A stretch of DNA of 60,583 nucleotides from JAICND01 sp035281425. GTDB lineage: Bacteria; Actinomycetota; Acidimicrobiia; Spongiisociales; ZC4RG35. Both the position numbers and the translations under genes were made by a program. How positions within the stretch are numbered: position 1 is the first letter of the stretch; each line of letters starts with the position of its first letter. The stretch covers positions 1 through 60,583 of the forward strand of contig DATEDX010000124.1 of assembly GCA_035281425.1 (NCBI GenBank), read 5' to 3'. Shown piece after piece: positions 1 through 8,188 of this stretch. The notes under the pieces were generated by a model. That model had not been told where the DNA came from and did no database searches. It worked only from the letters and a program-made list of their open reading frames with translations.

Positions 1-654
1 CGCCACCTGGGCAACGGCACCGATCACATCCATGGAGGTAAAGGGATCGGGGAGCAACTCCAGAACCATCTCGGCGATCTCGTCGTCGGCTTCCATCTCC
101 GCCAGCTTGGAGGCGAAGCTGGGGCGGTCGTGGCTGATCTCGGAACGGAGACCGGCGCGGGCGTAAGGCCCGGGCGGGGTCACCGTTACCTCGCCGTCGG
201 CTGAAACCGATCCCTCTCGAAACTCGATCGAGGAGATGTGGCCCTCACCGATCGCACGGAGGCTAAGCAGGAACTGACCATCCTCGGTGGGTATGGCGGA
301 AGGGTTGGTGAGAGCAGCGCCCTCGATGGCGTACTCCTGGGTGAAGGTGGCCCCGAGCAGCAATCGCAGGTTTCGATCGCTGATCGATGCCAGCCGGGGA
401 ACGAATCCGGTGACGATCTCCAGGTGGCGCTCCCAGACTGTCTCTAGTTGGCGATGACGGGCCCGGAACTTCTCCCGGAGGAAGCCCAAGGTGGCCTCGA
501 TCTCGACGCTGGTGAGATCGAGGAGACGATCGGCGACCTGTTCCAGCCGCTGGCCCTGGTCGATCAGAGAGGTGGTGTGGGCCAGGAACGGTTTGGCGAT
601 CACCCGCGTCGGATCGGGCGACAGTCGCACCCCACTCGGATTGACCGTTATCAC
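1..654 (-). CDS. GH130-like glycoside phosphorylase/glycosidase, N-terminal part (runs off the window)
   Basis: An open frame of 218 codons runs to the left edge, so only the N-terminal part is present. It begins with the GTG at 652-654. The opening residues include VRLSPDPTRVIAKPF, followed by a helical stretch, then TFTQEYAIEGAALTNPS and FLLSLRAIGEGHISSIEFR. This order matches bacterial GH130-type proteins that carry an N-terminal helical region before the five-bladed propeller. Family members act on beta-mannosides or related glycosides, often by phosphorolysis. The substrate cannot be told from this fragment, and the catalytic acid lies in the missing part. The start is inferred because no clear ribosome site is visible. 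It could also be called a generic glycosidase. Confidence 0.72.
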   Translation of the reverse strand, partial: MITVNPSGVRLSPDPTRVIAKPFLAHTTSLIDQGQRLEQVADRLLDLTSVEIEATLGFLREKFRARHRQLETVWERHLEIVTGFVPRLASISDRNLRLLLGATFTQEYAIEGAALTNPSAIPTEDGQFLLSLRAIGEGHISSIEFREGSVSADGEVTVTPPGPYARAGLRSEISHDRPSFASKLAEMEADDEIAEMVLELLPDPFTSMDVIGAVAQVA

Positions 655-717
655 TGAGGACAGGGTAAGCGGGGTGGGGCCTGAACTTGTGGACTTTCCT
701 TAGGTCGTCAGGTTCAA

Positions 718-809
718 GACGTGTGACGTGAGACGTGAGACGGATGACGTGAGACGGAAGACGTGAGATCTGAGACGTGAGACGTGAGACGTGAGACGTG
801 AGACGTGAG
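718..809. repeat. GACGTGA/GTGAGAC heptamer tandem repeat
   Basis: The unit GTGAGAC is repeated in two blocks. The first is imperfect, with GGAT, GGAA and ATCT interruptions. The second, about 772-808, is near perfect with five consecutive units. It fills most of the 176 bp gap between the glycosidase start and the next gene's stop. There is no open frame in it and no spacer structure of a CRISPR array. It looks like a slippage-prone minisatellite. Confidence 0.85.
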
Positions 810-830
810 TTTCAGCTCCGGGAAGTGCTG

Positions 831-1511
831 TCAGGTCGGCGGAGACGGCCGTTTGAACCAGCGGGCGGGGGCACTCACCACATGCCAGGCAGAGCCGATG
901 GCGGCGTTGTAGCGAATGTTGCCAGCGTTTTTCCAGATCCGCTTCTTGTCGACTTTGTTGGCGACTACCTCGGGTTCACCCTCGACGCCGAAGTGGGCAG
1001 CCAGGGCCTTCAAGGTGTGACGCCACATCATGTCTTCACCCTTGCCCACCCCGAACAGAAATGCCAGTTCCCACAAGGGATCGTTGGGCCGGATCAGGAC
1101 TTGCACCTGGCCCACGGTTCCTTCCTCGTCGAAAGCGGAGAAGGTGATCCAGCCAGCAAAGGGGTGGCCTTCTGGGGTCATGAATGCGAAGGAGGTGTCG
1201 TCGGCGTACATGACCAGCACTCCGGTGGAGAGGAGCTGCATCGACTGGATGTTGCCGACTTCGCCGGGCTTGATCCCCGCCACCGGGGCGTTGAAGCGTG
1301 AATAGGCCGGCCAGAAGGACCCGTAGTTGGCCTTCCACTCCGAGATGACCTTCTCAGGGGGCACCCCGGGAATGCGGATGCGGTAGGTCTTTTGCCACAT
1401 CTGCCCAAAACCCTGTTGGGGACCGGTAAGCCTCCGACCGCCAACGTTGACGCCTCCCGCGGCCAGCCGCTCGATGGGGGCCGCCCAGTTGCCGTCGTCT
1501 CTACTGCTCAT
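831..1511 (-). CDS. conserved hypothetical protein, 226 aa
   Basis: I do not recognise a named family. The N-terminal part reads GNWAAPIERLAAGGVNVGGR followed by TGPQQGFGQMWQKTYRIRI. The middle has a Gly/Trp-rich core with FAFMTPEGHPFAGWITFSAF and QVQVLIRPNDPLWELAF. The pattern of beta strands around aromatic residues would suit a SRPBCC-like ligand-binding fold, but this is inference. There is no signal peptide or membrane segment. It lies about 50 bases downstream of the STAS gene at 1565-1915 on the same strand and may be the last gene of the partner-switching operon. The ATG at 1509-1511 follows a GGAAAG ribosome site. Confidence 0.75.
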   Translation of the reverse strand: MSSRDDGNWAAPIERLAAGGVNVGGRRLTGPQQGFGQMWQKTYRIRIPGVPPEKVISEWKANYGSFWPAYSRFNAPVAGIKPGEVGNIQSMQLLSTGVLVMYADDTSFAFMTPEGHPFAGWITFSAFDEEGTVGQVQVLIRPNDPLWELAFLFGVGKGEDMMWRHTLKALAAHFGVEGEPEVVANKVDKKRIWKNAGNIRYNAAIGSAWHVVSAPARWFKRPSPPT

Positions 1512-1564
1512 CTTTCCTCCCGAACTATCTGTATCAGTGATAACCAGGCAGCGTCACGACACCG

Positions 1565-1915
1565 TTACGACAGGGTGGCCTTGATGGCGTCTTCGTCGGG
1601 ATGGATCTCGATGGCTTCGTCGAGTCGGGTGAGGGACAGGATCTGGCGATAGTGATCGTTCAGTCCGTAGGCCGCCAGCTTCTGGTTGTTGCGTTGCGCC
1701 CGGATCAGCATGGTGACGAGCAGGCCGATCCCGCCACTGTTCATATATTCGAGATCGGCGAAGTTGAGCGCCACCGCTTTGACGTCTCCGCTTGATGCTT
1801 GCGAGAAGGCCTCCGAGAACACGCCTTCCGAAAAGGCGGTGATCTCCCCTTCAATGTCGATGACCCGCAGCCCGGGGGTGGGCTCCCGTACGTTCATAGC
1901 CGTTCTTGCTTCCAC
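1565..1915 (-). CDS. STAS-domain anti-sigma factor antagonist
   Basis: This is a 116-residue single-domain STAS protein of the RsbV/SpoIIAA type. Such proteins bind a serine-kinase anti-sigma factor when unphosphorylated and are inactivated by phosphorylation on a conserved Ser. The motif DLEYMNSGGIGLLV is present, and Ser60 is the expected phosphosite. The GTG start at 1913-1915 has a GGAGG five bases upstream. It sits nine bases after the stop of another STAS gene and is probably cotranscribed with it and with the phosphatase/kinase fusion. The AYGLNDHYRQILSLTRL segment is typical of actinobacterial members. The cognate sigma factor is not in the window. Confidence 0.9.
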   Translation of the reverse strand: MEARTAMNVREPTPGLRVIDIEGEITAFSEGVFSEAFSQASSGDVKAVALNFADLEYMNSGGIGLLVTMLIRAQRNNQKLAAYGLNDHYRQILSLTRLDEAIEIHPDEDAIKATLS

Positions 1916-1924
1916 GTTTCCTCC

Positions 1925-2269
1925 CTAACTTGCCGCTACTGCGGTCTCTTGGCTGTCGAACAGGTCGATGAAGTCGGCCAGCCTGGTGATTCTGAAAATC
2001 TCCTGATAGTGGGGGGTGAGCCCATAGGCCCGGACCGCTCTCCCCGCCGCCCGGGCCTTAGCCAACAGCCCGACGATGAGGGCGATGCCGGTGGAGCTGA
2101 TGAAAGTGACGTCGGTGAAGTCGAGTACCACCGGTCCCCCGGATTGGGCCTCGGCATAGGCGGACTCCATCCCCGCTTGCGCCGACCGGTCGATGATTCC
2201 GCTCAGCTTGACGAGGTCGGCGTTGCCGATGGCACCCACCTCGGCCAGGAATGCTTCGTCGGCCATCAT
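1925..2269 (-). CDS. STAS-domain anti-sigma factor antagonist (second copy)
   Basis: This is a 114-residue STAS protein. The phosphorylation loop reads FISSTGIALIVGLL, with Ser58/Ser59 as candidate phosphosites. The following AYGLTPHYQEIFRITRL parallels its neighbour, so the two genes look like diverged paralogues. Its start overlaps the stop of the upstream PP2C/HATPase gene by four bases (ATGA, 2266-2269), implying translational coupling. The likely role is the dephosphorylated partner that captures the HATPase domain of the fusion protein, or of a separate anti-sigma factor. Which of the two STAS proteins serves which kinase cannot be told from sequence. Confidence 0.9.
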   Translation of the reverse strand: MMADEAFLAEVGAIGNADLVKLSGIIDRSAQAGMESAYAEAQSGGPVVLDFTDVTFISSTGIALIVGLLAKARAAGRAVRAYGLTPHYQEIFRITRLADFIDLFDSQETAVAAS

Positions 2270-3846
2270 TCGCCTCCTTTCGAGGAACCGGCGATGGTCA
2301 TCTCCAGTTCAATCGTGTGGTGAAGGTCGTCGCTTTCGGTTCTCAGCTCATCAACCATTTGCCCGATGAGAAAGAGCCCCCAGCCGCGGGGCGACTGCAG
2401 CCCTGCCAGCTTGGCGTCCAGGTTGGGTAGGGGTTGGGCGGTGAGGGGCCGTCCCCCGCCTTGGTCCCGGATCCGCACCAAGATGCAATGATCGTCGGTA
2501 CGCACCGAGATCTCCACCGGGAGCTCAGGCCGGCTTTCGTTCCCGTGCTCAATGGCATTCATGGTGGCCTCCGCCACCGCCGTCTTTAGCCGCTCGACCC
2601 GGTCCGGGGCCAGCCCGAGGGGGGCCACCGCTTCCGCCACCCGGGCCATGGCAATACGTTCGTTCCCCTCCTCGGAGGGGAGAGTGAATTCGAGCACCGT
2701 TCTCATCTCGGCAAAGGATCGGGCGGACTCGGCGGCCGAAGCCACCCTGGTGACCGACACCAAGGTGACGTCATCTTCCGGTTCGGCGCCGGGGCCGACG
2801 AACCGGTCGAGTTCGCCCACCAGCTGGTTGATGATGTCGTGGTCGAAATTGCCAACTAGCTCCATCAGCCGGGGAAATCCGAACATGGTGCCATCAGGGC
2901 CGTGGGCCTCGACGATGCCGTCTGAGGAAAGGACCATTGAGGATCCCGGGCCGAGGCGGGAGCGCTGTTCGTCGTAGCGCATGCCCTCCATCAGGCCTAA
3001 GGGCATACCGGTGGCGCGCAGCTCCGCTACCCCATCACCACTACGAAGGTAAGGCAAGTTGTGGCCGGCGTTGGCAAAAACCAGGTCCCCGCTGGCGGTG
3101 TCGAGTACGCCGTAGAGGCAGGTGACGAACATGGCCGGAGGGATTTCGTTGACCAGGGCCTGATTCACCTCGGCCAGGACTTCGCCCGGGGAACGATGGG
3201 CGGTGGCGGCGCCACGGATGGTGGAACGAGTGGTGGCCATCACCAAGGCCGCCGGAACCCCCTTGTCGGTGACGTCGCCGATCACTAAGCCCAGGCGCTG
3301 ATTGTCGAAGGGGATGAAGTCGTAGAAGTCGCCACCAACCGCCCGGGCCGGGCGGTAATAGGCGTCGATCTGCCAGCCGGGGGGATTGGGCAATTCTTTG
3401 GGCAGCAGTGTCTGCTGGATGAGGGCCGCCACCCGTAGCTCTTGTTCGATCCGCTCCCGCTCCTTGGCCTCCGCTTCCTGCTGGCGGACCAACTGGGCCA
3501 CTCGAACCGCCGGCGCCACTTGGGCGGCGAGGCTGGCGAGCAATCGCTTGTCGTCGGTTGAATAGGGCTGATCCGAGAGCCGGGGCCCAAGGTTGAGGGT
3601 GCCAAGCAACTCGCCTTGATTAATGAGCGGCACCAGGAGCGAAATCCCGGCCGCTCGCAGCTCATCGAGCGCCATCGAGCTGAGATTGAGGTCGGTGAGC
3701 TCGACCGGCCCTCCCGAGTTGAGCAGATATCCATAGAGAGGGTCGTTGCGGGCAATCTCCACCCCCGGCGCGGTTTCGATCCCGGGGGGACTGGCGCTCT
3801 CCTGTTCTTGTCTATGGCTGCGGCGGAAGCGAGCCACCATGGTCAC
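2266..3846 (-). CDS. GAF-PP2C(SpoIIE)-HATPase fusion: phosphatase plus anti-sigma-type kinase
   Basis: The 526-residue protein joins three functions. A degenerate GAF-like sensor covers about residues 25-115, followed by a short coiled coil (REQEAEAKERERIEQELR-like) to about 140. A PP2C/SpoIIE phosphatase covers about 145-370, with ARAVGGDFYDF, LVIGDVTDKGVPAAL and NAGHNLPYL. A C-terminal HATPase domain of the RsbW type has EATMNAIEHGN (N box), DQGGG (G1) and RGWGLFLI (G2). Phosphatase and kinase normally sit in separate RsbU and RsbW proteins. Here one chain could set the phosphorylation of the two STAS proteins encoded downstream. The start is GTG at 3844-3846 or the ATG two codons later. 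It is divergent from the AfsR-like regulator. Confidence 0.9.
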   Translation of the reverse strand: MTMVARFRRSHRQEQESASPPGIETAPGVEIARNDPLYGYLLNSGGPVELTDLNLSSMALDELRAAGISLLVPLINQGELLGTLNLGPRLSDQPYSTDDKRLLASLAAQVAPAVRVAQLVRQQEAEAKERERIEQELRVAALIQQTLLPKELPNPPGWQIDAYYRPARAVGGDFYDFIPFDNQRLGLVIGDVTDKGVPAALVMATTRSTIRGAATAHRSPGEVLAEVNQALVNEIPPAMFVTCLYGVLDTASGDLVFANAGHNLPYLRSGDGVAELRATGMPLGLMEGMRYDEQRSRLGPGSSMVLSSDGIVEAHGPDGTMFGFPRLMELVGNFDHDIINQLVGELDRFVGPGAEPEDDVTLVSVTRVASAAESARSFAEMRTVLEFTLPSEEGNERIAMARVAEAVAPLGLAPDRVERLKTAVAEATMNAIEHGNESRPELPVEISVRTDDHCILVRIRDQGGGRPLTAQPLPNLDAKLAGLQSPRGWGLFLIGQMVDELRTESDDLHHTIELEMTIAGSSKGGE

Positions 3847-3940
3847 CTACCTTTTCTACCCGGCCTCCGTTCCGGAAACGTTACGGAGATGGCTGCCTCG
3901 CCGGGTGAGGCCCAGCGACGTTACCGTTACGAACCGGCTC

Positions 3941-6670
3941 ATGGTGGAAAAGTCGTCACGTCTGTCTATAGCTCTGCTGGGGCCACCGGTGGTGACGGTG
4001 GGACGGGACCCGCTGGTGGTGGACACTAAGAAAGCAGTGGCTCTGCTCGCCTACTTGGCGGTGGAAGAGAGCCGCCCCAGCCGGGATCAGCTGGTCGACT
4101 TGCTCTGGAGTGAATCCGATGTCGAGCGGGGCCGGAGCGCCCTTCGCCGCACCCTCTCGGCTCTTCGCACCGGTTTGGGCGGGGGCCGCCTCCAAGCCGA
4201 TCGGGATCGGGTGTGGCTGGAGAGGGCCGGGCTGACGGTCGACCTCGAAGAGGTCGACCGGCTGCTTCATCAGGACCACGGACATGCCGTGGACTTGGTG
4301 TGCCCCGACTGTGTGAAGCCGCTGCAGCGTGCGGCTCGGTTGCACCGGGGAACCTTCCTAAGCGGTTTTCAGATCAAAGCGGCGCGGGGTTGGGAGGAGT
4401 GGGTCAGGCAGGTGGAAGGAGAGCGCCGGCGAGTGAGGCAGTTGGTATACGACCGGCTCACCAGGGCCTACGCCGCGATCGAGGATTACCGGGCGGCGGC
4501 CCGGACCGCCGAGGAGCGGATCGCCGCTGACCCCTTGGACGAGGCTGGTTACCGGCATCTGATGCTGGCATTGGCCCACGCCGGAGATCGCAATGGCGCC
4601 CTTCTCGCCTATCGCAAGTGTGTCCAGGTGCTGGAGACCGAATTGGGGGTGGCGCCCTTGGAGGAGACGGACGACCTCAACCAGGCGATCCTGGCCTCGG
4701 ACCTGCCCCGATTCCCCGGAGTCCGCCGGAGACCGGCGGCCGAGGCAGTTCCCAGCCCCCGGCGAGACTTGCTCGGTCGTCGATCCGAGCTAGCCGAAGT
4801 CGAGACTCTGCTGGGGGAGGCGTCATCCGAGGGCCGGGTGTTGCTCATCAACGGTCCGGAAGGGATCGGCAAGACCCGGGTCCTCGATGAGCTGATCCAC
4901 CTCGCCCGACAAGGCCAGCGGGTGGTGGTAACGGGCCGGGGTTACGAGTCGGAGAAGGAGATGCCCTACGGGGTGGTCGCCCAGATAGTCGACGCCGCCC
5001 TGAGCACAGTCAATTTCCCACCTCGGGAGGTCCCCTCCTGGGTGCTGGCCGAGGTTTCCCGCCTGGCGCCGTCGCTGGGGGCGGCTCCCGCCCTCGAACT
5101 CGAACCGGGCCCGGCGGAGCGCCGGCTGGTCGAGGGGCTGAGCCGTTTTCTGATGGCCCTTCCTGCCGGCGGTGTGGTGGCGGTCGACGCTGTCGAGGCG
5201 GCCGACCCAGCCTCCCTGCAGGTCCTGGCCTATCTGGCCCGTCAATTCCATCAGACCTGTGGCTTGCTCGTCTTGAGCGGGCGCTACCAGGACCTGGCCG
5301 CCACTTCGGCGCTCCGCGCCTTGGCGAGCTCGGCGCCGAGTCATGTCCGCCATCTGGCTTTGGGTCCCCTCGACGCCGCCGCCACTGCCGCCCTCGCCCA
5401 AAGTCGTGGTCTGCCCCGACTCTCCCCGGAGGAGCTCATCCGGAGGACCGGAGGGATACCTCTCTATGTGGTGGGGGAGATCGACGCATCAGGAGAGGAG
5501 GCGGCCCGGGCCTCAGTGAGGAGACGCCTCGACCAGCTCTCCCAGTTGGGGATGCAGACGGTGTCGGCACTGGCCTTGGCTGAGAGGCCGGTCAACATGG
5601 AATGGCTGGAGCCGGTCAGCGGCCGCTCGGAAGAGGAACTGGTCACCGGGTTGGAGGAGAACATCCGGGCCGGGTTGGTCCAGGAGCTAGACGATGGAAC
5701 GGTCGACCTGAGCCACGACCTCGCCCGGCGCCTGGTTAAAGAACGAACCACCCTGGCCCGCCGGCGATTGCTGCATCGCCGGGCGGCGCAGGCTTTGGGG
5801 AGTGATCCCGCCCACGCCGCCTTGGCGGTGAGGCATCTACGGGAGGCGGGCCGAGAGGCAGAAGCGGCGCAAGCCGCGGTGCGTGCTGGCCAGCACGCCC
5901 TCAGCCTCTTCGCTCTTCGGGAAGCCAAAGACCATTTTGAGACCGCTCTGGCTCTGGGACCGGCGCAGCTGCCGCTGGTGCAGCGAGCCCTAGGCGACAT
6001 CGCTCTGCTGCAGGGACGGTTTGGCGAAGCACGTCACCACTTCGAGGCCGCCGCCTCGGAAAGCAGCGGCGCCGATCTGGCCCTGGTCGAGCACCGGCTG
6101 GGTGATGTCGCTCGCCGGGTGGGGGATTTCGCCGCCGCCCAGCTGCAGTTCCAACGGGCGGAACGGCGTCACCCCCAACCGGCCCGGCTCCTCGCCGACC
6201 GGGCCCTGCTGGCTCGCCGGCTAGGGCATTTGGAGGAAGCCCGCCGGTTGGCGGAGAGAGCCCGCCAGCGCGCCGTCGACGAGGCCGACCTTGCCCGGGC
6301 ACTGGGCTTGATTGGCATGTTGACCGAGGAGGCTGAGGAGGCGATCGCGCTGCTCGAACAGAGCCTCCAACGAGCCGGGGAAGATCCCACTCTCAGAGCC
6401 GCGGCCCACAACAGCCTCTCCTATGCGCACCAACGGGCGGGACACTTGGATGAGGCGTTGTTGGCTGCCCAGCGGGGACTCGATTTGGTGAGGTCGGTGG
6501 GAGATCGCCACCGCGAGGCCGCGCTACTCAACCGCCTGGCCGACGTTCTTCACCTCCAAGGTCGGGTGGAGGAGTCCAAGGAGGCCTTGCGCCAGGCGGT
6601 CGGGATCTTCTCCGATCTGCACACCGTCGAGGCGCCGGTTCCGGAGTTGTGGCTCCTCACCGAATGGTGA
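3941..6670 (+). CDS. AfsR/SARP-like regulator: BTAD, AAA ATPase and TPR domains
   Basis: The 909-residue protein starts at ATG 3941. The frame is open further upstream, but that part overlaps the divergent gene and looks non-coding. Residues 1-100 form an OmpR-like winged helix (LWSESDVERGRSALRRTLSALR). Residues about 125-255 are the bacterial transcriptional activation domain. A P-loop GPEGIGKTR follows at about residue 304 within an AAA/NACHT-like module (LLGRRSELAEVETLL). From about 620 on there are Ala/Leu-rich TPR repeats. Such proteins are large signal-integrating transcription activators, often of secondary metabolism or stress genes. The target genes are unknown. Its divergent partner is the phosphatase/kinase fusion, which suggests a shared regulatory setting. 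Confidence 0.88.
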   Translation: MVEKSSRLSIALLGPPVVTVGRDPLVVDTKKAVALLAYLAVEESRPSRDQLVDLLWSESDVERGRSALRRTLSALRTGLGGGRLQADRDRVWLERAGLTVDLEEVDRLLHQDHGHAVDLVCPDCVKPLQRAARLHRGTFLSGFQIKAARGWEEWVRQVEGERRRVRQLVYDRLTRAYAAIEDYRAAARTAEERIAADPLDEAGYRHLMLALAHAGDRNGALLAYRKCVQVLETELGVAPLEETDDLNQAILASDLPRFPGVRRRPAAEAVPSPRRDLLGRRSELAEVETLLGEASSEGRVLLINGPEGIGKTRVLDELIHLARQGQRVVVTGRGYESEKEMPYGVVAQIVDAALSTVNFPPREVPSWVLAEVSRLAPSLGAAPALELEPGPAERRLVEGLSRFLMALPAGGVVAVDAVEAADPASLQVLAYLARQFHQTCGLLVLSGRYQDLAATSALRALASSAPSHVRHLALGPLDAAATAALAQSRGLPRLSPEELIRRTGGIPLYVVGEIDASGEEAARASVRRRLDQLSQLGMQTVSALALAERPVNMEWLEPVSGRSEEELVTGLEENIRAGLVQELDDGTVDLSHDLARRLVKERTTLARRRLLHRRAAQALGSDPAHAALAVRHLREAGREAEAAQAAVRAGQHALSLFALREAKDHFETALALGPAQLPLVQRALGDIALLQGRFGEARHHFEAAASESSGADLALVEHRLGDVARRVGDFAAAQLQFQRAERRHPQPARLLADRALLARRLGHLEEARRLAERARQRAVDEADLARALGLIGMLTEEAEEAIALLEQSLQRAGEDPTLRAAAHNSLSYAHQRAGHLDEALLAAQRGLDLVRSVGDRHREAALLNRLADVLHLQGRVEESKEALRQAVGIFSDLHTVEAPVPELWLLTEW

Positions 6671-6675
6671 GCCGG

Positions 6676-6924
6676 TCAGGCGGCGGGGGTGTCAACCAGC
6701 GGCGCCGGGGTGCAGTAGAGGAGGGCGGCTGCTACCAGCGAGAAAGCTCTCAGCCTCGCCACCTCGGGTTGGGTGCGATCGAGGAGGACTTTGGCAGCAG
6801 TGGTCGCCACCCGACGCTTGTGGGCCAATTCAGCTGTGGTGGCCAGCTCGGTGTCGGCTGCCTCTATTCCTGAGCCGGCGATCCGCCAACCCAGTTCGGT
6901 CAGATAAACATTGAGGTTCTGCAT
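6676..6924 (-). CDS. hypothetical protein, 82 aa
   Basis: The small soluble protein begins MQNLNVYLTELGWRIAG. The ATG at 6922-6924 follows AGGAG with good spacing, so I chose it over longer in-frame starts that would invade the divergent LysR gene. The sequence is Ala/Leu-rich and helical, with no signal peptide, no membrane segment and no recognised motif. Its position, divergent from a LysR-type regulator with an inverted repeat between them, makes it a candidate target of that regulator. Its function is unknown. It converges with the AfsR-like gene, leaving a five-base gap. Confidence 0.65.
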   Translation of the reverse strand: MQNLNVYLTELGWRIAGSGIEAADTELATTAELAHKRRVATTAAKVLLDRTQPEVARLRAFSLVAAALLYCTPAPLVDTPAA

Positions 6925-6991
6925 GTTTCTCGGCTCCTTTCGAGCCTCAACGTACGGCAAAACGTTCATCACGTCCAACGATGATTCCTGC

Positions 6992-7007
6992 TCGCTATGA
7001 TTAGCGA
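6992..7007. promoter_or_regulatory. inverted repeat, candidate LysR-type operator
   Basis: A perfect inverted repeat TCGCTA-TGAT-TAGCGA lies five bases upstream of the LysR gene's ATG and about 70 bases upstream of the divergent 82-residue gene. LysR regulators often bind dyads between divergent genes. The assignment rests on position and symmetry only. Confidence 0.4.
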
Positions 7008-7012
7008 TACTT

Positions 7013-7963
7013 ATGACTCTGGAAACGCTCCGTGATGTGGAAGTTCGGCACCTCCTTGCTCTGCAGGCGGTGGCGGAAGAGAGATCCTTCGGCAAGGCGG
7101 CCGACCGGCTCGGCTTCACCCAAAGCGCGGTAAGTCAGCAGATCGCGGCGTTGGAGCGCTTGGTGGGGGAGAGCCTCTTCCACCGACCGGGAGGCCCCAA
7201 GCCGGTCGAGGTCACCCCCGCCGGCCGGCTGATACTGGAACACGCCTCGGCCATCCTCGACCGGTTGGAACTGGTCGAAGACGAGCTCAACGGGTTTCGT
7301 AAGGGCACCACCGGACGCCTGGTGGTCGGCACCTACCAGAGCGTTTCGGTCAAGGTCCTTCCGGAGGTGGTGAGCCGCTTCCGTCTCACCCGTCCCCACC
7401 TCGACATCCGACCCCTCGAGTCAGACGACAACGACCTCCTGATGTCGCTCCTCGTCGAGGGTGAACTTGACATCGCCTTTGCGGTCGGCCCCACCTACCA
7501 CGAACGGATCGAGTTGATCGAGTTGTGTGAAGACCCCTATGTCGTGGTTTCCACCCCGGACTTCGAACCCGGCAAGGCCGCGGTCCCGGTGGGGGCTTTG
7601 AATCACACCGGCATCGTCGGCTGCCGACCCGGGGATGCCTGCCAGGTGCGGATCGAGGCCAGCTTCCGCTCTCTCGGTATCAACCTCCGCTATTCCTTTC
7701 GGAGCAGTGACAACGCCGCCATCCAGGCCATGGTGAGGGCGGGGGCGGGACCGGCGGTGATGCCCCTGCTGGCGGTGGACACCTCCGATCGTTCGGTTGC
7801 CATTCGCCCCCTCGAACCCGAGATCCCTCCCCGGGTGATCGCGGTGGCCACCGTCACCGATCGTCCCCTGTCTGCCGCCGCCGCCGAGTTCATCGAGGTT
7901 TCACGCGACGTGTGTGAGAGGGTCCAGAGCGAACACCGCGCTGCCCTGGCCCCAGCCGCTTAG
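7013..7963 (+). CDS. LysR-family transcriptional regulator
   Basis: The 316-residue protein has the classic N-terminal winged helix-turn-helix at about residues 10-68 (AVAEERSFGKAADRLGFTQSAVSQQIAALE). A periplasmic-binding-protein-like effector domain starts at RLVVGTYQSVSVKVLPEVV, and GELDIAFAVGP is typical of it. LysR proteins usually regulate a divergent neighbour and themselves. Here the neighbour is an 82-residue unknown, and a TCGCTA/TAGCGA dyad lies just upstream. The effector is unknown. The start ATG has only a weak ribosome site. It is followed by a 48 bp perfect palindrome, repeat family A. Confidence 0.93.
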   Translation: MTLETLRDVEVRHLLALQAVAEERSFGKAADRLGFTQSAVSQQIAALERLVGESLFHRPGGPKPVEVTPAGRLILEHASAILDRLELVEDELNGFRKGTTGRLVVGTYQSVSVKVLPEVVSRFRLTRPHLDIRPLESDDNDLLMSLLVEGELDIAFAVGPTYHERIELIELCEDPYVVVSTPDFEPGKAAVPVGALNHTGIVGCRPGDACQVRIEASFRSLGINLRYSFRSSDNAAIQAMVRAGAGPAVMPLLAVDTSDRSVAIRPLEPEIPPRVIAVATVTDRPLSAAAAEFIEVSRDVCERVQSEHRAALAPAA

Positions 7964-7981
7964 CTCCCCTCCCAGAAGGGT

Positions 7982-8029
7982 TTTTGGCTCGTAAAGGTGA
8001 CGCCATGGCGTCACCTTTACGAGCCAAAA
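7982..8029. repeat. family A palindromic element, copy A1 (perfect 48 bp palindrome)
   Basis: The element starts TTTTGGCTCGTAAAGGTGAC and its second half is the exact reverse complement of the first 24 bases. It lies 18 bases after the LysR stop. The arms start with T and end with A on either strand. A transcript would therefore carry U before and A after the stem, the opposite of an intrinsic terminator. Three relatives of identical length occur at 31549, 43626 and 46529. Confidence 0.92.
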
Positions 8030-8050
8030 CCAAAACAACCCGAAAAACAC

Positions 8051-8090
8051 AGTTCCCGGTGTCGAGACCGAGGTCTCAACTCCGGGAACT
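8051..8090. repeat. 40 bp imperfect palindrome
   Basis: The arms AGTTCCCGGTGTCGAGACC (8051-8069) and its partner (8072-8090) pair with two mismatches around a two-base centre. It lies between the family A copy and serB. No second copy was noticed in the window. It might be a member of a third repeat family or an operator/hairpin in the serB leader. Confidence 0.7.
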
Positions 8091-8188
8091 GATGACATCT
8101 TTATATCCACGCCGGGTCCGTTTGGCAAACTGAAAGCGAAGAAAGATTTCGCGTTCTCGGCTCGGTGGCCTCCGGGTAGCCTCCGGCA

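Noticed and set aside
238..703. Short plus-strand frames opposite the GH130-like gene
   Set aside because: They lack family motifs and ribosome sites. The minus strand reads continuously with recognisable GH130 segments.
718..809. CRISPR-like array
   Set aside because: The units are seven bases long, directly abutting, with no unique spacers and no cas gene.
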